Part shown: piece after piece, positions 1 through 7,813 of the stretch
Position numbering within the stretch: position 1 is the first letter of the stretch
Layout of the letters: each line of letters starts with the position of its first letter
DNA from: RHKX01 sp963823565
GTDB taxonomy: Bacteria > Actinomycetota > Thermoleophilia > Solirubrobacterales > 70-9
NCBI GenBank assembly: GCA_963823565.1
Contig: CAWGLR010000001.1
Location: forward strand, 992,001 to 1,056,000
Direction of reading: 5' to 3'
Length of the DNA stretch: 64,000 bases
Program-made: the position numbers and the translations under genes
Notes under the pieces: generated by a model
Databases searched by the model: none
What the model was told of the DNA's origin: nothing
The model's input: the letters and a program-made list of their open reading frames with translations, nothing else

Positions 1-135
1 GGCGGTCTCGGGGAGCTGGCCGAGGATCAGGTCAACGCGGCGATCGCGGTCCCGCATGCGCCGGTCGAGGACCGCAAGCGCGACGAGCGCCACGGCGAGG
101 GCGATCAACAGGATTACTGTCGCGATCGTGGCCAT
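1..135 (-). CDS. N-terminus of a small membrane-anchored protein (cut by window edge)
   Basis: Only the first 45 codons are in the window; the frame is open to base 1. The visible peptide begins with one hydrophobic helix (about residues 5-22, rich in Ala, Val, Leu and Ile), followed by a charged Arg/Asp-rich stretch, as in a short single-pass protein with its bulk in the cytoplasm. An AAAGGGG purine run abuts the ATG on the minus strand, closer than an ideal Shine-Dalgarno. It lies 47 bases after the thrC stop in the same direction and may be the last gene of that operon. I do not recognise a family from this fragment. Confidence 0.6.
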   Translation of the reverse strand, partial: MATIATVILLIALAVALVALAVLDRRMRDRDRRVDLILGQLPETA

Positions 136-182
136 CCCCTTTGCTCATCGGCGAAACGCCGCTCGAGCTTGACCCTCTCGGT

Positions 183-1217
183 TCAGTCCGCGAAGACGAT
201 CTCCTCGACGGCGGCGAGGTCGGGATCGCAGCCGATGACCGCCGGGGCCTTCCCGAGAGCCGTGTCGGGGTCCTTCAGCCCGTGGCCGGTGAGCACGCAG
301 ACGACGCTCTCCGGCGGCGCGACCCCGTCGAGGACCGGCAGGCCGTGGGCGAGCAGGCCGGCGACCGAGGCGGCGGAGGCGGGCTCGCAGAAGACCCCCT
401 CGCGCTCGGCGAGCAGGTGGTAGGCGCCGAGGATCTGCTCGTCGGAGACCGCGGCGATCCGGCCGCGCGAGGCCGTGACCGCGTCCATCGCCTCCTCCCA
501 GCGCGCCGGGTTGCCGATGCGGATCGCCGAGGCGACGGTCTCGGGGTTCTCGATCGGGTGGCCGGCGACGAGCGGCGCGGCCCCGGCCGCCTGGAACCCG
601 AACAGCGCGGGCGCCTCACCGTACTCCTCGAAGCCGCGGCGCCAGGCGGTGACGTTGCCGGCGTTGCCGACCGGGATCGCGAGGGCGTCGGGCGCCGACC
701 CGAGCTCGTCGCAGACCTCGAACGCGCCGGTCTTCTGACCCTCGATCCGGTACGGGTTGACGGAGTTGACGAGCTCGATCGGGTGCCGGTCGGCGAGCTC
801 GCGGACGATGCGCAGCGCGTCGTCGAAGTTGCCCCGCAGCGCGACGACGCGGGCTCCGTGCATGAGCGCCTGGGCCAGCTTGCCGATCGCGATCTTGCCC
901 TCGGGGACGATGACCGCGCCCCGCAGCCCGGCCCGCGCGGCGTATGCGGCGGCGCTCGCGGCGGTGTTGCCGGTCGAGGCGCAGATCACGGCCTCGGCGC
1001 CCTCGGCGAGCGCCCGCGAGACGGCGACGGTCATCCCCCGGTCCTTGAACGAGCCGGTCGGGTTGGCGCCCTCGATCTTCAGGTAAACGTGCACCCCGGC
1101 CATCTCCGAAAGCACCGGTGCCGGCAGCAGCGGCGTCGACCCCTCATGGAGCGTGACGACGGGATCCCCCTCCCCGATGGGGAGTCGATCCCGATATCTC
1201 TCGATGAGCCCGGGCAA
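183..1217 (-). CDS. thrC: Threonine synthase
   Basis: A 344-residue PLP enzyme that converts O-phospho-L-homoserine to threonine. The motif NPTGSFKDRG at residues 52-61 carries the PLP lysine (K58), and a Gly/Asn/Ala-rich phosphate loop (NAGNVTAW) lies further on, as in fold-type II threonine synthases. The start is TTG at 1215-1217, with a GGAG Shine-Dalgarno 10 bases upstream. That GGAG lies inside a small palindrome (1221-1235). The length fits the short bacterial class. It follows hom on the same strand after 46 bases, so lysA-hom-thrC form an aspartate-family amino-acid operon. Homoserine kinase is not visible here. Confidence 0.95.
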   Translation of the reverse strand: MPGLIERYRDRLPIGEGDPVVTLHEGSTPLLPAPVLSEMAGVHVYLKIEGANPTGSFKDRGMTVAVSRALAEGAEAVICASTGNTAASAAAYAARAGLRGAVIVPEGKIAIGKLAQALMHGARVVALRGNFDDALRIVRELADRHPIELVNSVNPYRIEGQKTGAFEVCDELGSAPDALAIPVGNAGNVTAWRRGFEEYGEAPALFGFQAAGAAPLVAGHPIENPETVASAIRIGNPARWEEAMDAVTASRGRIAAVSDEQILGAYHLLAEREGVFCEPASAASVAGLLAHGLPVLDGVAPPESVVCVLTGHGLKDPDTALGKAPAVIGCDPDLAAVEEIVFAD

Positions 1218-1231
1218 GCTCAGCGGACTCC

Positions 1232-1259
1232 GCTGCTCGCTGCTCGCTGCTCGCTGCTC
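1232..1259. repeat. Four tandem copies of heptamer GCTGCTC between hom and thrC
   Basis: Four exact head-to-tail copies of the 7-base unit GCTGCTC fill most of the gap between the hom stop and the thrC Shine-Dalgarno. The same unit occurs in the degenerate heptamer array near 10975-11009. It lies outside coding sequence. Confidence 0.9.
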
Positions 1260-1263
1260 GCCC

Positions 1264-2487
1264 TCACACGAACTCCTCCTCGACCACCCTGATCGCCCGC
1301 GGCGGCGAGCGCAGGAAGTCGAGCTGCGAGAGCTCCTCGAGCGACTCGTAGAACCGCGCCTCGGGGGCCCGGTGGGTGACCATCACCAGCCGCGCGTCGG
1401 TGCCGCTGCCGCGCTGGACGACGCTCTTGACCGAGACGTCGTTGCGCCCGAGGACGTCGGCGATGGCCGCCAGGACCCGCGGCCGGTCGGCCACCTCGAG
1501 GTGCAGGTAGAACGAGGACTCGAGGTCGCCGAGGACCTCGAGCCGCTCCTCGGCGACGTGCAGCGGCGCGTCGCCCGCGAGGACCGACACGACGTCGGCG
1601 AGCACGGCGGAGGCGGTCTCGACGCCGCCTGCCCCCGGTCCCGACATCGTGATCTCGGTGATCGTCGGCGCCTCGATCGTCACCGCGTTGAACGGACCCT
1701 CGACCGGCGCGAGCGGATGGCCGCGGTAGAGGAAGCAGGGGAAGACGCGGACGCTGATCGCCTCGCCGTGGCGCGCGGCGATCCCGAGCAGCTTCAGCGA
1801 CAGTCCGAGCTCGCGCGCGTAGGCGATGTCGTCGGGGCTGATCTCGGTGATGCCCTCGTAGTAGACGTCGGCGAGCTCGACCGGCGTGTGGAACGCGAGC
1901 CGGGCGAGGATCGCCATCTTCGCCGCGGCGTCCGCACCGCCGACGTCGTCGGTCGGGTCGGCCTCGGCGTAGCCGAGCTCCTGGGCGCGAGCGAGCACGT
2001 CGGAGTAGGAGGCGCCGCTGGTCGCCATCTCGGTGAGGATGAAGTTGGTCGTACCGTTGACGATCCCCGAGATGCGCTCGATCTCGATCGTCCCCAGGCC
2101 CTCCTGGACGGTGCGGATGATCGGCACCGCCCCGGCGACGGCGGCCTCGAACCGCAGCTGCACCCCCGAGCGCCGGGCGGCGGCGAACAGCTCGTCGCCG
2201 TGCTGGGCGATCAGCTGCTTGTTGGCCGTCACCACCGGCTTGCCCGCCTCGAGCGCAGCGAGGACGTAGCGGCGCGCCGGATCGGTGCCGCCGATCAGCT
2301 CGACGATCAGGTCGGAGGACGCGAGGATCTCGTCGAAGTCCCCCTCGCTGCGGCGCAGCACGCCGGCGATCTCGGGCCGCGCCTCGGTCGCCGCGGCGAC
2401 CGCGTCGGCGCGATCGTCGACGAGGCTCGCGAACGCGGCGCCGACCGTCCCGTGGCCGAGCAGGCCGATCCTGACGGGCTCACCCAT
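1264..2487 (-). CDS. hom: Homoserine dehydrogenase
   Basis: A 407-residue monofunctional enzyme that reduces aspartate semialdehyde to homoserine, the branch point to threonine and methionine. The N-terminus has the NAD(P) Rossmann signature GLLGHGTVG (about residues 8-16). The middle has the catalytic homoserine dehydrogenase domain, including the GIVNGTTNF motif. The last 80 or so residues read as an ACT domain, the usual site of threonine feedback control. The ATG overlaps the end of lysA by 8 bases (ATGGGTGA), so the two are probably translationally coupled. No fused aspartokinase domain is present. Confidence 0.96.
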   Translation of the reverse strand: MGEPVRIGLLGHGTVGAAFASLVDDRADAVAAATEARPEIAGVLRRSEGDFDEILASSDLIVELIGGTDPARRYVLAALEAGKPVVTANKQLIAQHGDELFAAARRSGVQLRFEAAVAGAVPIIRTVQEGLGTIEIERISGIVNGTTNFILTEMATSGASYSDVLARAQELGYAEADPTDDVGGADAAAKMAILARLAFHTPVELADVYYEGITEISPDDIAYARELGLSLKLLGIAARHGEAISVRVFPCFLYRGHPLAPVEGPFNAVTIEAPTITEITMSGPGAGGVETASAVLADVVSVLAGDAPLHVAEERLEVLGDLESSFYLHLEVADRPRVLAAIADVLGRNDVSVKSVVQRGSGTDARLVMVTHRAPEARFYESLEELSQLDFLRSPPRAIRVVEEEFV

Positions 2488-3829
2488 GGTCGACGTCGCG
2501 CGCGGTCAGGTCCTCGTAGGTCTCGCGCCTGACGACGGCCCTCGCCTGACCACCGGAGCAGAAGACCACCGGAGGACGGGGAACGCCGTTGTAGTTGTTG
2601 GCCATCGCGTACCCGTAGGCGCCGGTCGCCGGCGTGACTAGGACGTCGCCGGGAGCCGGGTCGGCGAGGTCGGCGTCGGCGATCAGCACGTCGCCGGACT
2701 CGCAGTGCTTGCCGGCGACCGTCGCGCGCCGGCCCGCCGCGGCGCCGGGGCGGTCGGCGATCACCGCCTCGTAGCGGGAGCCGTAGAGCATCGGCCGCAG
2801 GTTGTCCGACATCCCGCCGTCGACCGCGACGTAGGTGCGGACCCCGGGCACCTCCTTGACGGTCCCCACCGTGTACAGGGTCACCCCGGCGTTGCCGACC
2901 AGCGAGCGGCCGGGCTCGACCAGGATCCGCGGCACCGGGTCGAACAGACGCTGGATCGCCTCGACCTTGACGCCGACGTACTCGTCGATCGCCGGCGGCC
3001 GGTCCCCGTGGCCGTATGCGATCCCGAGCCCGCCGCCGATGTTGAGGACCTCGGGCTGGAGATGGCGGCAGAAGTCGGCGACCGCCTCGATCGCCTTCAG
3101 GTAGGGCTCGAGCTCGAAGATCTGGGAGCCGATGTGCGCGTGGAAGCCGGCGAGGCGCAGGTGCTTGGCGCGGCCGACCGCCGCGACCGCGCGCTCCGCC
3201 TGGCCGTCGGCGATGCCGAACCCGAACTTCGAGTCGAGCTGGCCGGTCTGGACGTAGGAGTGGGTCGACGGCCTGATCCCCGGGGTCAGTCGGATCAGCA
3301 CGTCCTGGGAGCGGTCGAGGATCCGGTCGAGCAGGGCGACCTCGTCGAGCGAGTCGACGACGATCCAGCCGATCTCGCGCTCGATCGCGAGCCGCAGCTC
3401 GTCGGGCGACTTGTTGTTGCCGTGCATGTAGATGCGGGCTGCGTTGAAGCCGGCGCCGAGCGCGGCGTGCAGCTCGCCACCGGAGGCGACGTCGACGCTC
3501 AGGCCCTCCTCGCGGCAGATCCTGTAGACGGCGGTGATCGGGGCCGCCTTGCTCGCGAACAGGACCTCGTGCTCGACCCCGCGGGCGCGGAAGGCGTCGA
3601 GGAAGGCGCGGGCGCGGGCGCGGATGTCGTCGGGGGCGTAGACGTAGGCGGGGGTACCGAACTCGCGGGCGACCTCGACCATGTCGCAGCCGCCGATCTC
3701 GAGGTGCCCAGCCTCGTTGACCCGGCTGGCGAGCGGGTACACCGGCGACGCCGAGATCGGATCCGTCTCGCGCGCCGGATCCGAGTCGGATCCGGCGCGG
3801 TCACGCGCTGTCGTGCCGGCGCCGCTCAT
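2480..3829 (-). CDS. lysA: Diaminopimelate decarboxylase
   Basis: A 449-residue PLP enzyme of the alanine-racemase-like fold III group that decarboxylates meso-diaminopimelate to lysine. Lys94 in LFASKAAPI is the PLP lysine. HIGSQI and a C-terminal CESGDVL motif (the active-site cysteine from the partner subunit) are present. The first 35 or so residues are Asp/Ser/Arg-rich and not typical of the family, so the true start may lie further in; the annotated ATG is preceded only by a run of G. It is the first gene of the lysA-hom-thrC operon and overlaps hom by 8 bases. Confidence 0.95.
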   Translation of the reverse strand: MSGAGTTARDRAGSDSDPARETDPISASPVYPLASRVNEAGHLEIGGCDMVEVAREFGTPAYVYAPDDIRARARAFLDAFRARGVEHEVLFASKAAPITAVYRICREEGLSVDVASGGELHAALGAGFNAARIYMHGNNKSPDELRLAIEREIGWIVVDSLDEVALLDRILDRSQDVLIRLTPGIRPSTHSYVQTGQLDSKFGFGIADGQAERAVAAVGRAKHLRLAGFHAHIGSQIFELEPYLKAIEAVADFCRHLQPEVLNIGGGLGIAYGHGDRPPAIDEYVGVKVEAIQRLFDPVPRILVEPGRSLVGNAGVTLYTVGTVKEVPGVRTYVAVDGGMSDNLRPMLYGSRYEAVIADRPGAAAGRRATVAGKHCESGDVLIADADLADPAPGDVLVTPATGAYGYAMANNYNGVPRPPVVFCSGGQARAVVRRETYEDLTARDVDHG

Positions 3830-3879
3830 CCCCCCATTCTCACAGGGGACGGCGCAGGGCGCGGGAATCGCTGGCTATC

Positions 3880-4623
3880 GTGGCCGCGGCCGTGCGGCTG
3901 CGGACGCCAGATGCCCCCGACGAGCGCGGCGTCCACCAGGGGCGCCCCTTCTGGCTGTGGCTGCCGCGGACCGAGCCGCCGTGGCCGGGAATGGTGATCC
4001 TGCACGGGGCGGGCTCGGCGAAGGAGAACCACGCCGACTTCGCCCGGCTCTGCGCCGCGCAGGGATGGGCCGCGATCGCCTACGACCAGCGCGGGCACGG
4101 CGAGAGCGGCGACCTCATGGGGCCCGCGGCGCTGGGCGACGTCGGCCGGATGGCGGCGCTGCTCGCCCATCGCGACGGGGTCGATCCGCGGCGGGTGTGC
4201 GTTCGCGGGTCGAGCATGGGCGGCTATCTCGCGATCCACGCGGCGGCGACGGAGCCCTCGCTCGCCGGCGCGATCGCGATCTGCCCGGCCTCCGAGGAGG
4301 GACTCCGCCGCGGCCTGCGCGACGGCTCCCTCGAGATGCGGGCGGACGTCGAGGCGCTCGACGCGTGGCTGGCCGAGCACGACCTCCGCGAGGCGGTGGC
4401 CGAGCTGGCGCCGAAGCCGTTGATCCTGCTCCACGCCCGCGGCGACGAGCGCGTCCCCTACACGTGGTCGGAGGAGCTCTTCGCCCGCGCCGGCGGCGGC
4501 GACGCGAGCCGGCTGATCGTCGTCCCCGGCGGCCATCACCGCTCGGTCCAGCACGACCCGGAGCTGCAGGCGACGGCGCTGCGCTGGCTCGAGCGTGCGC
4601 TGGAGGCTGGCCCGGCCGCCTGA
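3880..4623 (+). CDS. Alpha/beta hydrolase, dienelactone-hydrolase-like
   Basis: A 247-residue cytoplasmic alpha/beta hydrolase with no signal peptide. The oxyanion-side motif is VILHGAGS, the nucleophile elbow is GSSMGG with the catalytic serine in the middle, the acid is probably the Asp in ARGDERVP, and the histidine is in PGGHHRS. The substrate cannot be read from the sequence. The start is uncertain: the GTG at 3880 overlaps a -10-like TATCGT (3876-3881), so the in-frame GTG at 3892 may be the real start. It is divergent from lysA, with 50 bases between them. Confidence 0.85.
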   Translation: MAAAVRLRTPDAPDERGVHQGRPFWLWLPRTEPPWPGMVILHGAGSAKENHADFARLCAAQGWAAIAYDQRGHGESGDLMGPAALGDVGRMAALLAHRDGVDPRRVCVRGSSMGGYLAIHAAATEPSLAGAIAICPASEEGLRRGLRDGSLEMRADVEALDAWLAEHDLREAVAELAPKPLILLHARGDERVPYTWSEELFARAGGGDASRLIVVPGGHHRSVQHDPELQATALRWLERALEAGPAA

Positions 4624-4731
4624 GGAGCGAAGCGGGGGGAGGCTGGGGAACGGGCTGGAGGCGATCGCCGGCCGTTGGCGAGGGGTCTGTTCAGTTGACC
4701 TCGCTATGCGCGCTTAACCGAGCACACCCCT

Positions 4732-4914
4732 GACCGGACGCGCAGCGGAGGATCTGGTGTGGCGGGACCGGACGTTGATCCTGCCGCCGGGCGCTCGCGC
4801 GACCCGGGCAGACCGGACGCGCAGCGGAGGATCTGGTGTGGCGGGACCGGACGTTGATCCTGCCGCCGGGCGCTCGCGCGACCCGGGCAGACCGGACGCG
4901 CAGCGGAGGATCTG
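4732..4914. repeat. 79-bp tandem repeat, two full copies plus a 25-bp partial copy
   Basis: Units start at 4732, 4811 and 4890 with an exact period of 79 bases. The third is cut after 25 bases. Each begins with GACCGGACGCGCAGCGGAGG. The array fills most of the 302-base space between the convergent hydrolase gene (ends 4623) and the M23 peptidase gene (ends 4926). The rest of the gap (4624-4731) has no gene or clear terminator. Copies look identical by eye, so the duplication is recent or maintained. Confidence 0.93.
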
Positions 4915-4925
4915 CCCGGCGTTGT

Positions 4926-6107
4926 CTACAGGTAGCCCATCGGGTCCACGGGGGCGCCGTTGACCCGGACCTCGAAGTGGAGGTGGTCGCCGTAGCAGTG
5001 GCCGGTGCAGCCGACGTAGCCGATGATGTCGCCCTGGTCGACCGAGCCTGAGGTGATCGCGAAGCTCGACTGGTGGGCGTAACAGGTGGAGACGCCGCCG
5101 CCGTGGTCGATGCAGGTGTAGTTGCCGTAGCCGCCGCTCGACGCCTCGTCCTGGACGAGCGCGATCGTGCCCGCCTTCGCGGCGCGGATCGGGGTGCCGG
5201 CCGGGACCGCGATGTCGACGCCCGCGTGGAGCCTGCCCCAGCGCATCCCGAACGGCGAGACGATCGAGCCGTTGACCGGCCAGATGAAGCCGCTCCCGGC
5301 CGCCTGGATCTCGCCGGCGGGAAGCGCCGCGACGCCGCTCTGCTCGGCCGCGATCGCGGCGAGCTGCTTCTGGATCTTGTCCTCGATCTCGCTGACGTCG
5401 CCCTCGAGGTGGTCGACGTGGTCGGCGGTGCGCGACAGCGCGCGCTTGCTCCGTGCGCGGGCGGCGGCGAGCTCGGCCTCGCGGGCCTGGAGCTGCTCGC
5501 GGGTCCGCTCGAGCTCCTCCTTGCGGGCGGCGATCGAGTTGCGAGTCGCGCGGACGCGAGCGACGGTCTCGGCCGTGTCGTTGCGGAGCTCGCGAACGCG
5601 CCCGGCGATGTCGGAGTTCGCCGTCTGGATCGTCTGCAGGTACTCGTAGCGGCTCAGCGCGTCGTCGAAGCCGTCCGACTCCAGCACCGCGCTGAGCGCG
5701 TCGGGCTCGTCGGTCTTGTAGATGTCGACGAGGCGCTCCCGCAGCGCCGCCAGCGATCGCCGCAGCCGCTCGCGCAGCAGCTTCAGGTCGTGCACCGCCT
5801 GGTCGAGCTCGGCCTCCGCCTGGTCGAGCTGCGCCTGCACCGCCGCCTCGCGGTTGCGAAGCGCGGCCACCTCGCCGGTCAGCTGCTCGATCTGGTCGTT
5901 GTAGCGGCTGACCTCGGTCGTCAGCAGGCCCTTCTTCTGCTTCGCCTCGCTGAGCCTGTCCTGCTTGCGGTCGAGCTTCTCCTCGAGGCTGTCGGCGGGG
6001 GCGCGCGTCGACCACGCCAGGGCGCAGAGGAGCATCGTCAGCAGCGCGAACGCGAGAATCGCGCCGCGTCGGGACGGACGGCTGGATGTGCGGGAGGGAC
6101 CTGCCAT
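4926..6107 (-). CDS. Secreted coiled-coil M23 family peptidoglycan endopeptidase
   Basis: A 393-residue murein hydrolase of the NlpD/EnvC type. The N-terminus has an Arg-rich segment and one hydrophobic helix (about residues 18-37) for export. Residues 45-250 are a long Glu/Arg/Leu-rich coiled coil. The last 110 or so residues are an M23 domain with GRLHAGVDIAVPAG (zinc His and Asp) and the HLHFEV motif. Zinc ligands are intact, so it is probably active rather than a regulatory EnvC-like protein. I chose the ATG at 6107 rather than the longer open frame because the hydrophobic signal then falls near the N-terminus. The likely role is cell separation or wall turnover. Confidence 0.9.
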   Translation of the reverse strand: MAGPSRTSSRPSRRGAILAFALLTMLLCALAWSTRAPADSLEEKLDRKQDRLSEAKQKKGLLTTEVSRYNDQIEQLTGEVAALRNREAAVQAQLDQAEAELDQAVHDLKLLRERLRRSLAALRERLVDIYKTDEPDALSAVLESDGFDDALSRYEYLQTIQTANSDIAGRVRELRNDTAETVARVRATRNSIAARKEELERTREQLQAREAELAAARARSKRALSRTADHVDHLEGDVSEIEDKIQKQLAAIAAEQSGVAALPAGEIQAAGSGFIWPVNGSIVSPFGMRWGRLHAGVDIAVPAGTPIRAAKAGTIALVQDEASSGGYGNYTCIDHGGGVSTCYAHQSSFAITSGSVDQGDIIGYVGCTGHCYGDHLHFEVRVNGAPVDPMGYL

Positions 6108-6155
6108 GAGGCTGGGAAAAGCCGCGCCACAGTAGCAGCGAAAACCCGGTTCGTT

Positions 6156-6171
6156 AGCGTTTCCTAACGCT
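6156..6171. promoter_or_regulatory. Small hairpin upstream of the M23 gene
   Basis: The arms AGCGTT (6156-6161) and AACGCT (6166-6171) enclose the loop TCCT. On the plus strand five T follow, giving a terminator-like look; on the minus strand it would sit in the 5' leader of the M23 peptidase mRNA. No plus-strand gene precedes it, so a leader structure or protein site is as likely as a terminator. Confidence 0.4.
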
Positions 6172-6268
6172 TTTTCGCCACCCTGCAATGTGGCTTGCTG
6201 CAGGCAATTTCCGTTGCAAATCCCCCTCCCCACCCCGCCCCGCAGGCCGAGGCGGTCCCACGCCCTCA

Positions 6269-6333
6269 GGGGCCGGTGGGGTGGCCCACGGCCGAAGTGC
6301 CCCTTCGAGGCCGGGGGTCACCCCACCGGCCCC
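6269..6333. terminator. Large perfect palindrome after the acyl-CoA dehydrogenase gene
   Basis: A perfect 15-base inverted repeat (6269-6283 against 6319-6333, GGGGCCGGTGGGGTG) encloses 35 bases that themselves fold by GAAG/CTTC and GGCC/GGCC pairing. It begins about 15 bases after the acyl-CoA dehydrogenase stop on the minus strand. It is probably an actinobacterial-type terminator without a U-tract, or an extragenic palindromic element. The rest of the gap to the M23 gene (6108-6268) shows only the small hairpin listed separately. Confidence 0.6.
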
Positions 6334-6347
6334 CGCCGCAGCGTCGA

Positions 6348-7673
6348 CTAGGCCGAAGCCAGCGCCGGCTCCGGCTCGGCGCCGTCCGCCACGACCTTCT
6401 CGGCCCCGTCGAGGGCGGCCTGGGCGCCCTGGAGGCGCTCCCGGTACTCGCCCGCCTGCATGCGGGAGATGACGAGGCGCTGAACCTGGGCCGTGCCCTC
6501 GAACAGCTGGTAGATCTTGGCGTCGCGGAACCACTTCTCCAGCGGGCTGATCGCCGCGGCGGGGCCGACGAGGTCCATCAGCCGCGTGGTCGCCCACATG
6601 GCGACGTCGCCGGCCTTGAGCTTCGACATCGACCCCTGGCCGCCGCTGAGCGGGATTCCGTTGCGCCCCATCCAGGAGGCGCGCTGGACGAGCAGCCGTG
6701 CGCCCTCGATCTCGGTGGCGACGTCGGCGAGCACCTGCTGGACGTGCTGGCGCTCGATCGCCGGCCTGCCCGCCGTCGAGCTCTCATCGAGCAACTCCTC
6801 GAACGGGTCGCGGACCTCCCTGCCGTCGAGCAGGTACTCGAGCGTCCACTCGTAGGCCGCCTGGGCGATCCCGAGGGCGGAGGCGCCGACCATCGGGCGG
6901 GTGAGCTCGAAGGTGGCGAGCGCGTTGGAGGCGCGGCCGGTGCTCTCGCCGGAGCGGGCGCGCTCGAGCTTCCTCTCGAGCTTCTCCATGCCGCCGAGCA
7001 GGTTCTCGACCGGGATGCGGCAGTCCTCGAAGACGAGCTCGGCGGTCTGGGAGGCGCGGATGCCGATCTTCGACTCCTTCTTGCCCATCCGCAGGCCCGG
7101 CGTGCCCTTCGGGACGACGAACGAGGCCTGGCCGCGATGGCCGAGGCTCGGGTCGACCGTCGCGACGACGACGTTCACGTCGGCGATGCCGCCGTTGGTG
7201 ATGAAGACCTTGGTCCCGTTGAGGACCCACTCGTCGCCGTCGCGGCGGGCCGTCGTCCGCAGGCTCTTGACGTCGGAGCCGGCCTGCGGCTCGGTCACCG
7301 CGTAGGCGCCGAGGCGGAGCTCGTCGCCGACGCCGAGGCACTCCGGCACCCAGCGCCCGATCTGCTCGGGCGTTCCCGAGGCGGCCAGGCCGGCGGCCGC
7401 GAGCGAGGATCCGGAGATTGCGAGCGCGATGCCGGCGCAGCCCCAGTGCATCTCCTCCGCGTAGATCGGCCCGAGCTGACCCTCCGGGTCCATGCCGGTG
7501 CGCTCGATCGCGGCGAGGCCGCCGAGGCCGGCGTCGCGGGCCGCCTTCATGACCTCCCACGGCACGCTCTCGTCGCGGTCGTGGATCGGCGCGGCGGGGC
7601 GGATCACGTCACGGGCGAAGTCGCGGCAGCGCTGCTTCCACTCGAGCTGCTCGTCGTTGAGGGCGAAGTTCAT
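6348..7673 (-). CDS. Acyl-CoA dehydrogenase
   Basis: A 441-residue FAD enzyme that makes the 2,3 double bond in acyl-CoA, the first step of beta-oxidation. The YAVTEPQAGSD motif (FAD/substrate), a Lys/Phe-rich KVFITNGG segment, and the C-terminal helical segment with YQLFEGTAQVQRLVI are typical of the family. The ATG at 7673 is chosen because GGGAGG precedes it by 4 bases and homologues start near FALNDEQ; the frame is open further upstream. The chain-length specificity cannot be read. A TetR-type palindrome lies in the divergent intergenic region upstream, so control by an acyl-CoA-sensing repressor is likely. Confidence 0.93.
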   Translation of the reverse strand: MNFALNDEQLEWKQRCRDFARDVIRPAAPIHDRDESVPWEVMKAARDAGLGGLAAIERTGMDPEGQLGPIYAEEMHWGCAGIALAISGSSLAAAGLAASGTPEQIGRWVPECLGVGDELRLGAYAVTEPQAGSDVKSLRTTARRDGDEWVLNGTKVFITNGGIADVNVVVATVDPSLGHRGQASFVVPKGTPGLRMGKKESKIGIRASQTAELVFEDCRIPVENLLGGMEKLERKLERARSGESTGRASNALATFELTRPMVGASALGIAQAAYEWTLEYLLDGREVRDPFEELLDESSTAGRPAIERQHVQQVLADVATEIEGARLLVQRASWMGRNGIPLSGGQGSMSKLKAGDVAMWATTRLMDLVGPAAAISPLEKWFRDAKIYQLFEGTAQVQRLVISRMQAGEYRERLQGAQAALDGAEKVVADGAEPEPALASA

Positions 7674-7726
7674 GAGGCCTCCCGGGGAAGGAGCTACGAC
7701 GCGTCGGCACCCCGAAGCGCCGTTGA

Positions 7727-7747
7727 TTGACTGGTCAGTCAACCAGT
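7727..7747. promoter_or_regulatory. TetR-family type operator
   Basis: TTGACTGGTCAGTCAA (7727-7742) has 6-base inverted arms around GGTC. It overlaps a second inverted pair, ACTGGT/ACCAGT, ending at 7747. This pattern is typical of TetR-type repressors of fatty-acid genes. It lies between the divergent acyl-CoA dehydrogenase and CWB2 protein genes. No TetR gene is in the window. Confidence 0.65.
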
Positions 7748-7813
7748 GTAATGGGCGCGGAGGAGGTGTCGGCCGGCGCGCGCCCAGGTCCTATTGCGGG
7801 AAACTGCCCGCCG

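Noticed and set aside
6108..6240. Possible c-di-AMP (ydaO) riboswitch before the M23 peptidase gene
   Set aside because: Wall-hydrolase genes in actinobacteria often have one, but I could not find its conserved core; only a small hairpin is present.
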